Source: Trogon surrucura (taxonomy: Eukaryota > Chordata > Aves > Trogoniformes > Trogonidae). From it: 64,000 nucleotides of DNA. The notes beneath the pieces are model-generated. The model was given only the letters and a program-made list of their open reading frames with translations, was not told the origin of the DNA and ran no database searches. This document shows positions 39,401-51,400 of this stretch, piece by piece. The position numbers were made by a program, and so were the translations under genes. How positions within the stretch are numbered: position 1 is the stretch's first letter; each line of letters starts with the position of its first letter. The stretch spans positions 26,000,084-26,064,083 of the forward strand of contig CM036624.1 of the NCBI GenBank assembly GCA_020746105.1. The letters run 5' to 3'.

Positions 39401-42400
39401 AAGATCAGCCACGGGCATGGACATCCCCCACTAGACCAGGCTGCTCAGAGCCCCATCCAGCCTGGCCTTAAAAACTTCCAGGTATGGGGCTTCCACCACC
39501 TCCCTGGACAATGTATTTTATGACAAATATTTCCTTATAGAAAGTTATCTGAATCTTATTTTTTAAGTTCAAATGTGTGACATTTTAATTTAGTCTTTAT
39601 TTTTTTGGAATTCAAACCAAAAGTCAGTCATTTGCACAGCTTTATGCTGTCCCTTAGCAACGCAGATGGAGCAGGTGGAGAGTAGGTGGAGCGGATTGAG
39701 AAAAAAGATGTCTCATTCTCTGCAGGAATGCATTATCCAAATCTTAGGTGGATGTGAAGAGAAACTCTTCTAACAGAGGTTAGAGAAAAGTAAAAAGGTG
39801 AAGGGATAGAAGTGGTATAACAAACACACAGTATTTGTAAAAGAGTAGACATTTGACCTATTAAACAAACAAATAAATACTAGCTAATAATTTTAAAGCT
39901 AGCTAGTGAGCCACTTAATATGTTACTAAATTCTTGGAATGTACCAGACTTGGGTGAGCAGTAGGTCTTTGTTTTTAAACCAGTACAACACTAACAGTGC
40001 ATTCCAGCATCAAAATATCTCCAAATAAATGGGTTTATTTCTTTATCATGGAGTAATCGTAAGTCATTTTGGACCTCTTAGATGAAGCCCTGAAAAACAC
40101 CGACTTGAAAACCAGAGGTTACTTGCAGAAATACCTGCATATTACAACTCAGTACATGATCATCAAAAATCATGATAAAATTGGGTCCATTGTCTTCTAC
40201 TCCCTTCCCAGAGCAACAATAAGTAGGTTGAAATATAAGGTGATTTACATCATGTAAGGAATTAATCAGTACGAGATAAGTCCCCACAGCTCTTGCTGAG
40301 TATTTGGCTTCTCAGCAAAAACAAAAACACAAGGGAGAATGTTTAGGTATCTTCTCCAGACAACTCAGAATTTAAACTACTCAGCCAGCTAACATGCTCT
40401 CTACATTTTTCACAACAACTGGCTTAATATCTAGCTGGCTAGATCAGTTATACCACTTCCCAGATGGTGTTTTATACAGTAGAAACCACTGTTCATTTTT
40501 TATGTCTTTTTTTTTTTTTAAATATCAATTCATTTTCTGGTTTACAGAACAGAGTCCTAAAGTCTTTTTGAATTAACTGGCTAGGAGATAACCAATAAAG
40601 AACTTGCATGTTCTTCTTCAAGACTTATTTCAAAGTTATCTGCATCCCATGATCAGAAGGTATTAAATTACAGGGTAGAATTTCATTCCCATGGTAGTAA
40701 AAGAATCTTGAATCTTAAGTCACTGAATCAATTCTGTATCAACACAAAATCTGTCAAGTGTGGGCTGTTTAGAATGAATTCTACTACACCTCTAGCAGTC
40801 AGGCTAACACTATCCTCTGTAGACAGAGGGTGGCATAAAACTTTTAAGTAGCTGCTCCTTTTACAGAAATGAATCAAAGACAATGTGTTCTGTTAGTGGT
40901 GGTTCTCAGAGCACTGACACAGCATGTCAGGATTTACAGCTACAAGGCACCAAAGCAAAATGTATTATTACTACAGTGAAACTAGTATTGGAACAGGTAT
41001 AAAGGGTCAGTAAATAAAATATGGTTACTTTTTATACCATCTATAAAATATAGTTATTTCTTGTATCATCTCACCAAGTATACATCTAACTGCTATAGAG
41101 GCATTGTCATAAATTTTGTCATAGATTATCAGGTTGTGGTTTTTTTTCCCTTCCTGCCTCATACCCAGAAGCTACAATTAATATCTACCTAAGATATAAT
41201 TAACTCCAAACACTGATGAATTTGGACATATCTTGGTCTGGAACATAAGCAGGGAAATTAGTCTCTGCAGGCTTTTGTGAGTGCCCTGTTAGAATTTTAA
41301 CTCTTTAATCACCTTTGCGAAACAATATCACTGGCTGCCTTTCCATATCTGCAAAGTATCTGCTATTCATTAACCTGGTTTTAGAAGCCTCCACCTATCA
41401 TTTTTCACATGCACATACTTCATTCTATTAAAATGAATATTTAATAAATACTTTGTATTAATTTTTAAATGAATAAAAAAAATCTTGCTGATTTTGGTTA
41501 GTTTTTTTCTGTAGCCAGCAAACCACTTTCACAGGGGACAATCCTTCAAGTGCAATACCGTGAATACATTTAATAATGGCAAAAAGACCCTTCCCGCAAA
41601 GCTGCTTCCATGAGAAACAGCAGGAGAACAAAAAGCATTTGGAGAACTCTATGGAAAAAATAAATGAGTTTTGAATCTGTTGAAGTCATTAGCATATTTA
41701 TGAATGTTGAGTATTCCACTTACTAGGTCGTTCATATTTGTCTGACTAGCTGGATGAATTTCTTCCAAGAACTCTAGCACGTAGAATGTGTATCTGTCCA
41801 TAAGATGAACGCCGATCCCAAGATCAGGTTGATGCTTAAAAAGAACACACAGCAGTAATTGAGCATTTTCAGGAGAGAACTTAGTATTTAGGAGAGGGAA
41901 CAGAATATAATAGCATGTTTACAGAAGTCAAGCATTTTTTTTTTGTTCTCAGGCAAATTACGTAAAGAAAATCACCAGCTGTGAAGAAACACATTGTTGA
42001 CTGAATAATGTCGTTAAATCTTCTTTTTTTTCCAGGCTACATCCTGGCAATCTCTCTGTTTTCCAAAAAGCAGGGAACTCCCTCTTCTTAATGGTCCAGG
42101 AGAGATTTGTGGGCTGCCTGGAGCTTCTCAGAAATTGGAAAACAGGACAGACAGCTATCTTACAGCATACCTGCTGGTTCTGGTCTGGCTAGGATCTCTC
42201 TATCACTCCCCCTGTAATTCAGCTGGGAAATAATTACAGCAGGTAAAAGGTAGTGCGGTTTTTTTGTATATCAAGTGGAAGAAGTCCTAGATTTCCCACA
42301 AACAACTCTCAGCAGTCCTCCCATAAAATTTCTTTCTGTCCCAGGCAACGCATAAATTGGCAGGTAAGCACAGAAATCCATCACTAGCCTGGTTCTTTAG

Positions 42401-45400
42401 GATAGCACACAAAAACAAGTAGGAAAAATAAATTTATGCAAGTTTTGTCAAAAACGCATGTTGTAACTAAATACTCTATACACTCAACAATTAGAAGGGA
42501 AATTTTTAGTTAAAAGTCGATAGGACGTGCTTTTAACTCGGGCATTATGAAAACTGTTTTCAGGATCACAAAAATCTACTTACTGACAAAGAATCTTCTC
42601 CTACTTGGCTGCTAGCCAAGGCCATTATATTAGGTGAGTAAAATCGTTCATACATGGATGCTCCTTGACAAGTATCAATAATAAACAACAATTCATTGTA
42701 CCTGGAAGAAATAAAGATCGTCCTTACCCATCTCTCTTAAACAACATATATATACTTTGCTTTTCAGTTACCAGGATAGCTAGGAAGTTAAGGAACAGAA
42801 GAGTTCACACTGATTGACTGTAAGACACAAGTTTAGTCACCGCAATATATTTGAGCAGCTGTAACTGCAGGAAGCTGACAACTAAAATTAAAAGTCTTCT
42901 TTCGGAATGCACACATTTGCACGATTGTATTGACAACAGACAGTATCGCTCCTGAAGGATAGCAAGGCCTACCAGTAAGACTGGAGGCACATTCATGAAA
43001 TACAGTATTTGGCCTCTAAATAACACTTTTTTTCTTACCTTCTTTTCTGCCACATTTGTTCAAAGGCATCAGCAAGTTCTACATTTGTGATTTCTTCAGA
43101 ATCTTGAAATTTGAGGAAACCATTTCCACCATGACCTGACCAAAAAATCAAACATTAGGCAAGTGTGTAGGTTAAAGGAAGATATTCAGACCAGCTGTCC
43201 ATTTTTCTACAAAAAAAAGTAAACACAACTCTCCTTCTCCAAACAGACTCCAGCAAAAGAAAATATTAGTACAGTAACATACATTGCTTAAACTGGAACC
43301 TATACTTGCTAAGTACTGCCTTACAGGTTTTATCGTAATTAGTATGGCATGCTAAAACAAGAAAAAAATCCTTTTGTTGATCCTTTTGTTTGGACTCCTG
43401 ATGGCACTTCCTGCTTTCAAACATGTCCATCCAATTGAACAACAGAAGTCAATAAATTGTATTCAGAAACCCATAATTACCTGTCATATATATTAGAATA
43501 TTGCTTCTGTCATCAGAAAGAAGCCGTTTAGATCGTGGTGTGCTTGGTGGGATTCTTCCTGTTAATACACGCAAGAAATTTTCAACAGTAACCTATGAAT
43601 AGAAACATAAAGTCATTTTCTAAAAAGAAAGATATTGATTAAAAGCTCCAGGCTGGGTTACATAAATTAATAAGGGAACACTAAAATACACAGTGTATCT
43701 AAGCAGACATCACATCGCATGGTATAAACAGACATTTTCTGTTTAACGTTTTACTGCAGGTTCACAGTCATACGGTAACTTTTACTTTATTCCATTAGCT
43801 TCATTCCACCAGCCTGTTGCTTTATTATATCCAATAAGTCTACTACCATTATAATTTCTAAATACATTCTCATTGATCTGAAAACCTGTCAGCAGGTAGC
43901 AACTTAGGAAAGGAAAAATAAGACCAATTCTGGTTACATAAGTCTTTCAGTGATCAGGTAAGATCCATATGGAGGGTGGATGTAAAACATCCTATAAAAC
44001 ACCACTTCCTCTTCATGCAGATGTACACAGCTCAAATGCTAGCAACAAACCCACACTCTGGGAAAAAACATCAGTGTTGTATCTCCACTTCTTTGTACGA
44101 AGCTTCAGAGAAAGAAAACATCTCCCATATACTTAAATATGCTCGTATAAACCTTTAGTATGATTATATAGCACTGTTAAACCATGTAATAGTTCATCTT
44201 AAAATCAGTTGTTAAAAATACTATTTGAAGGAATATTATGCAAAGATAAAAGTGATACAATGCGGATTTCTAGATAGTAATTACAGTAACTATTAGGATA
44301 TGGTTTTTGTTTATTCTGATAGAAGTACATGCTTAGGATTGGAAATCTAAGTAGGTCTTCCTTAATAAACATTTCATTCGCACACCAAAAGTTTCACAGG
44401 GGTTTTAAGTGTTTGCAAGATGAGACACTGAACAGCCATTTCCAAATAAGAAAATTTTCAGTAATATGGGTGTATTCCTATTACATACATGGAGTTCCAT
44501 ATATTCTTTTAACTATAGAGATTCCATTATTTAAAATAGCCAATACACAACAAGTTTCTAGCATAATAAACTTCAAATACAAAACCAAGTATCAAGGCAG
44601 GGGGTGGAGGTGTGGGTGTTTGTTTTAAGCTTATCATTTGATAATAAAAGGTCAGCCCAAAGCCAGTAATGTGAACAGAAAGTCTTCCTCAGAGTTCACA
44701 GATGTTGTATAAATCTTTAAACCAACATTAAAACAAAGACCCAGTGATAAAATTAAAGCACAGTCACCTCATAGCTTCTGTAATCCACCTCTACATCATC
44801 GCCATAGACATTCAGCTCCATGTTTTTATGACTGAACACAGTAGCTGGTTTGGGATTTCTGGGATTACATGCCATATCATCTGCCAGCATCAGGACAATG
44901 TGACTATGGAAAATACGACAAAAAACATTTCAGCCATTCTACATTCACATAGCAGTCAAATGGAAATTATAACACCATCGTCCCACAATTCCAACAACAG
45001 TTTATAACATTAAGATTATTCCTGGAATTGTAAGTGAGACTTTCCTTAGTTATACCCAAGGCATCTTCACTATGACAAAGGTACCACAAAAGGAAAGGCA
45101 GCCAGCTGTTTTAGGCCAAAGATGAGCATAAGAGTAGTTGACATCAGCAACTTTATGCTACAGTCTTGCCTGGACCTAGGCTGGCAGAACTCTTGATAAA
45201 ATATCTGGACATTTTTATGGGGCACTAAATCATTTCATGCAGCGCCATGGAAGAAATCCCAGCCTGTTTGCACCTTCCCAGACAGATGAATTAAAAACAC
45301 TATGACAATTTTTAATTAAATTTGAGGAGCTCCTGAATATTTCTCAAACCAGTACACTATATCTGATATGATTATCTGTGTTAATGGAATCTTCCTGAGG

Positions 45401-48400
45401 AACACAAGTGGGCCGACACCAGACATTTTGTCTTCTTCATAGCATCAAGAGAAAAAAACCCCCAACCCATCATTTCATACTACCAAGAAAAAAAACAGCA
45501 TATTACAAAGCTGTTCCAACTTGCATGGAGCCAAAGATCTTTATTCCACCTGGTAGTGTTAGGTCTGGGTCAAAATATGAAATAACAAGCAGTCACTGGA
45601 GACTGTTAGCACTAAGCGGAATGTGCCAGAGACGTCTGGAACAACGTGAAGTCAGTCTTTCTTTGGACAACCCTGTCCTGGATATAGTTTCTCCTGGACT
45701 GCATTCTCCCAAACAATGCTTATGAAAAAAAAGAAAGCTCTGCATCCCGTAAAGAATGCTGCTAATTCAGCAGGTTTGAACTTGGACGAAAAACTACATA
45801 CAAATTTAATGCAGCAGAATGTGCATTCTGCAATGATGAAGCGGGCTGTACTTCCTTAGGCAGACATGCTGGAGAAACCACCAGTCCTCTTAAAGAGGAA
45901 GTGGTCAGTGACCTGCTACACCACTTAAATGCACACAAGTCTATGCGTTCGAATGGGTTACACCCAAGGGTGCTGAGAGTTGGCAGAAGTGCTTGCAAAG
46001 TCACTTTCCATTATTTACCCTAACTCCTGGCTAACTGAGGAAGTCCCAATGGACTGGAAGGTAGCAAATGTAACACCCATCTACAAGAAAGGCAGAAAAG
46101 AGGATCCGGGAAACTACAGACTTGTCAGTCTGACCTTGGTACCAGGGAAGGTCATGGAGCAGACCGAGTGCTATGACACGCCACACAGAGGACAATCAGG
46201 GGATCAGGTCCAGTCAGCATGAGCTTATGAAAGGCAGGTCCTGCCTGAGAAATGCAATCTCCTTCTATGACAAGATGACCCAACTACTGGATGAAGGAAA
46301 GGCTGTGGATATTGTCTTCCTAGACTTTTGAAAAGCTTTTGACACTGTTCCCCACAGAATTCTCTTGGGAAAACTGGCTGCTCATGGCTTGGATGAGCAT
46401 ATGATCTGCTGGATAAAGCACTGGCTGGATGGACAGGTCAATGGAGTTAAATCCAGCTGCCAGTCGGTCACAAGTGGCATTCCTCAGGGCTCAGTGTTGG
46501 GACCATTTCTGTTTAACTTCTTTACTGATGATTTTGATAAGGGAGGAGATAGAGTGTATCATCAGTAAGTTTGCAGACAACACGAAGTTGGGTGGAAGTG
46601 TTGATCTGCACAAGGGTAGGGAGGCTCCACAAAGAGACTTGGATGTATTGGATCACAAAGCTTCAACAAGGCCAAGTGCCAGGTCCTGCACTTGGGCCAC
46701 AACAACCCCATGCAATGCCACAGGCTTGGGGAAGTGTGGCTGGAAAGCTGTCTGGCAGAAAGGGACCTGGGGGTTCTAACAGACAAGCAGCTGAATATGA
46801 GCCAGCAGTGTGCCCAGGTGGCCAAGAAGGCCAACGGCATCCTGGCTTGTGTTAGAAACAGTGTGACCAGCAGGAGTAGGGAGGAGATTGTCCCCCTGTA
46901 CTCAGCAGTGGTGAGGCCGCACCTTGAGTATTGTGTTCAGTTTTGGGCACCTCAATACAAGAGAGATATTGAGGTGCTGGAGTGAGTGCACAGGAGGGTG
47001 ACAAAGCTGGTGAAGGGCTTGGAGAATAAATCTTACTAAGAACGATTGAAGGAGCTGGGCCTGTATAGTTTGAAGAAGAGGAGGCTGAGGGGAAATCTCA
47101 TCATTCTCTATGGCTACCTGAAAGGACACTGTAGAGAGGTTGGTGCTGGTCTCTTCTCACAGGTAATTAGTGATAGAACAAGATGGAATGGCTCCAAATT
47201 GCAACAGGGTAGGTTTAGACTGGGCATTAGGAAAAATTTTTTCACGGAAAGAATAGTCAGACATTGGAACAGGCTGCCCAGGGAGGTGGTTGAGTCACCA
47301 TCCCTGGATGTGTTTAAAGGTTGTTTAGATGTGGTGTCAGGGGATGTAGTTTAGGGGTAAGCTTTGTAGACGAGGGTTAATGGTTGGACTCGATGATCTC
47401 AAGGGTCTTTTCCAACCTGAACGATTCTGTGATTCTAATCCAACATTAAAACACAGGACTACCAGGATTTCCGTAGGAGCCTGTGGATCTATACAGTCTA
47501 TTATTCAACAGGCATTGGTGCCTAAAATTCACTTCCACAGTTCTGGTTCAAGTAAATTGCATCCCAGAACAGCTGGATAGGACTGTGCTGACACCCCTAA
47601 AACTTCCAGTAGAAACAACTAAAAGACACTTCAGAACAGTTTTTTCACCTTCCTAATCCTGTTGTCAAAGAAAGGACATTAACCATTGTGCTATTACTAG
47701 AGATGCACAATTTGAATGGACAAAGCTTCTAGTTTCTCTAAAAACATCAAGCAAAAATGGATTTTTTAGAGCTACTTTCAACACGTAGGAACTGCTTTGT
47801 TCAGAGCCTTCAGTTTAGAGACTCTTGGTGTAGTTGCAGATGTGGAAGTCTGACATTTAGTACAGTTAAGAATATTAACATCTTCACACTGAAAGGAGAT
47901 TAAAGTACAATAAAAGCCGTATCTCAGAGAAGTACTGTTATTGTTGAATACATTTATCAATTTTCACATTATGCTTTAACCATTTTACTAAGTGGTACAT
48001 TTCAGTGCCCAGATAGCTCCTCATGTCTCTAATTTAATTAGCCCACTCTAACTGGAAGCTTTATTATACAACTTGTTGCTCTTCCTTTTGAAAAATACTG
48101 CTGCACTTCTCAATACACTGATGTGATCACATCCTTTTTACTTTTATCCAGTTGAACTGGGAAAAGAAATGTATTTTTATACTGCTTCAGACAATCAGAG
48201 AACTTTAATAGCATATTTGCAAGGAATTGTATTCACCAGGATTCCCTCACCTGTCAGGAATGCCCAGCCTCTTGACACTTCTGTACACCGAAAGAGTATT
48301 TGCCACATGACGATAATTAAACCAGAATCGAGATGTACACACCTTGGGGGAAAAAAAGGAAAGAAAAAAAAAAAAAAGCAGCATATTAAATAGTGTAAAA

Positions 48401-51400
48401 GGTAAAAAAACTGACCTGGCACATTGCATCAGAAGACTGTGATTTCAGGACTATCAACAAACTAGTAACAAATGAGAAAGAACATAGCAACACCAAGAAA
48501 CTCATGATATAAGCTGTGTAAATCTTTGTTGTACCAAAGCAACAAACACTGAAAATAAAAGTTAAGAGAACCACCCTTCTTAACATACATAACATCTCAA
48601 AACAACTGTCATAAAACTCAACTAAGTATAGAAAGTGGCACTTTAGGGAATAATTCAGCAATAGTAAGTGGATAAGCTAACTTTTTTTCATTTGTTTTCT
48701 CTATATCAAGTGAAAGGAAAATCAAAGGAAGAGTTCCCATCTCAATAGCAAACCCATTCTGAGACCATTCTAGCACAAAGGCATAAGTGAATTCATGTAG
48801 AAGCTCCACACAGGGGAAAATACACTGGGGACATTTGCATTTACGGAGACAAATATAATAAAGTAGGAGTTAAGTGAGCTCTAAACAAATCTGAATGCAA
48901 ATTCCCAAAAATCTCAAAGTAGTTCAGGTTCTATTGTTCTAACAGTTGAAGGGTTGGGGAATCACCTATTCCTGCACTTAAACTATTCCCTAAGTCAGAC
49001 ATTATTTACTCTGTCCTCAAAAATTGATGGTATTCCAAAAACCCTCAGAGGCAATCTGACACAGTTCCTTACTAGCCTCATTGTTGTATTTAACATCAGT
49101 TCATTATTTTTTCTTTGTTCCAGACCAAAGACAGCAATTCTTCTCTGGAGACAAATTTCCTTCACTTTCATCAATCTTTCCAACAGACAAAGGACAAAGC
49201 ACTTCAGGATATAGTTTAGTGGTCATGGTAGTATTGGGATGGCAGCTGGACTAGATGATCTTAGAGGTCTTTTCCAACCTTAATAATTCTATGATTCTAT
49301 GAGTTTAGAAGAGGTGACTTTAAAACAGAAAAGAAGACCAAACACTTAAGACGATTTTTTTAAATTTTTCAGTTTCAAATGCATAGCTCTAAATAGAAGC
49401 ATCATTAAGTTACACTATGTAACATCTTTTTCTCTAGCCTTTTCATAAAAAGAAATGAGTCTTAGCTTAAACAATAATAAAAAATCAGCCTGAAAGAATC
49501 CCTTTGTGTCTCTATCCTCCCATCCGTTCAGAATTTCAGAAAAGCCCACGGGAGTCTGTCCGTGAGAACATTTGCCTTTCAGTGAGATATAAAACTCTGA
49601 AAACGAACTGTGGCCAATCTAGCTGTGGCATTTCAAAGTATTATCATCCACCCCTTTCCTCCAATATATTCCTCACAATACAGTGGGAAATGTGTGTATG
49701 CTTTAAATATGGCTATTCACACTGCAGCATATTAATTTGGACTACTGATGAGATGGGACTTCATTGCAATCCCAGGCTTGAAGTGTGTGATAGCAGTAAA
49801 AACCTCCCGACTTTATTGCTCAAAAAAATTAGTAGCAATTGTTACAAAGCTTAATCATGAACTACCGAAATGATGTAACCAGCAAAGAATCTGTTGAAGA
49901 CAGAAAGTCTAGCTCCTTGGACCTGTGGCTTTTTTGTGTGTTTTTTTTGGGTACTAATAAAAGCACCTATCTGGTAAGAGGATTAAAGTAGTACTTGATG
50001 TTTAAATAGCTTCAGATTTGTACATTGTAGAATACAGAAATTATTCCTTCTAATTCAATTAATTCCTGTTAACTTTCCTTTTATATTGCCCAATTTTAGT
50101 ATCTGGAAAACAAACAGCTGCTCCTCAGTAATTACAATAGTGTTCTGAAACAAATTAGTCATTAAGACCCACATTGTGATTAAAAACCAATTGTGCAGCA
50201 TGATTCAAAGCTAATAAGACTCACACAAAGAAAAAAAAAAAACAGGCTAAGAACAGTTGATCTAAACATTATGTTGCCTGAATTTATTTTATCCTAAGCC
50301 TGATCTCACAAGGTAACAGATTGAGTAAGAACAAAAATCAGAAATAAACTGTACCTTCCTGGTCTAAAAGATACACTTCTCTGGTACCAAAATTACACTT
50401 TTGTTCACTATCCAATATGGTAATTTAACTGTTTCAATGCTGTGAGAACTTCTGGTTTTTGAACCTGCCACGTAGCGATACGTTTTGAGTGCCTGAAATG
50501 CAGTCATACTGAAAATATTATTTTATTACAATATAATAAACTTGAAGGCACAACATAGCCTTTTCTTTCCATTTCTTTCAAATTAACAGAATCCATGAGT
50601 GATTGTTGCAATTATGGCTCTTGACGAAAAACTGTCAACTTTATTGGAAAACAACAACGTGGGCCACACTTACCAAAACTGCCCAGTTATTTGTATGTCC
50701 GCTTCTAAAAAACTGTTCTGCTTGATCCTGAAAGACAGAAAATATCAAGTTTTTCAGCAGTAAGGACTGCTCATATTTTTGTTGTTTCCGCAAAGGCGTT
50801 CAATGCGTCTGTTTCACCACACCTTAACACTGAAGATACCTTACAAAAGCTTTGAGACAGTTTTTCTTATTCTGTTTTGCACATTTCATGCAAGTTAATT
50901 GCTCCAAATCTTTCCCCGAAACTTGCTAAATAACAAAGGAGAAAGAACTATTAGTCACTTGCAGCTTAGTTAAAATAAAAACCCCATGCTTCTGTATTCC
51001 AAAAGGGCACTCCAAGAACAAAATTAAATGATTTATTGAGCTACAGTTTTTCCTTAATGAGAAAATGGGCTCAAATTAATTTGTTTTCATGTGTGTTTCA
51101 TCTTTTAAAAAACAGGTAAGTGAATCTGCAGATTTGACTCATTTTAAATCCAAGGGCGTTACATTTATCTTCCAAAATCAGGAGCTATGATAACAACCAC
51201 CTTCTTTACAACCTGTGTTATCCACAGGTCCCACCACGCTTTGAAGAGGAGAGGGCCCATTTCCTTTAACAAACAGCATAAATCAGGACACAGAAAAGGG
51301 ACAAGACTTCGCAGAGGTAAGGGAACAAGTCCGTCACAGGACAAGAATCTAGACCTGATGGTTCTGAATCTGACTCTGCCAACTCTCTGAAGGGCACCGA

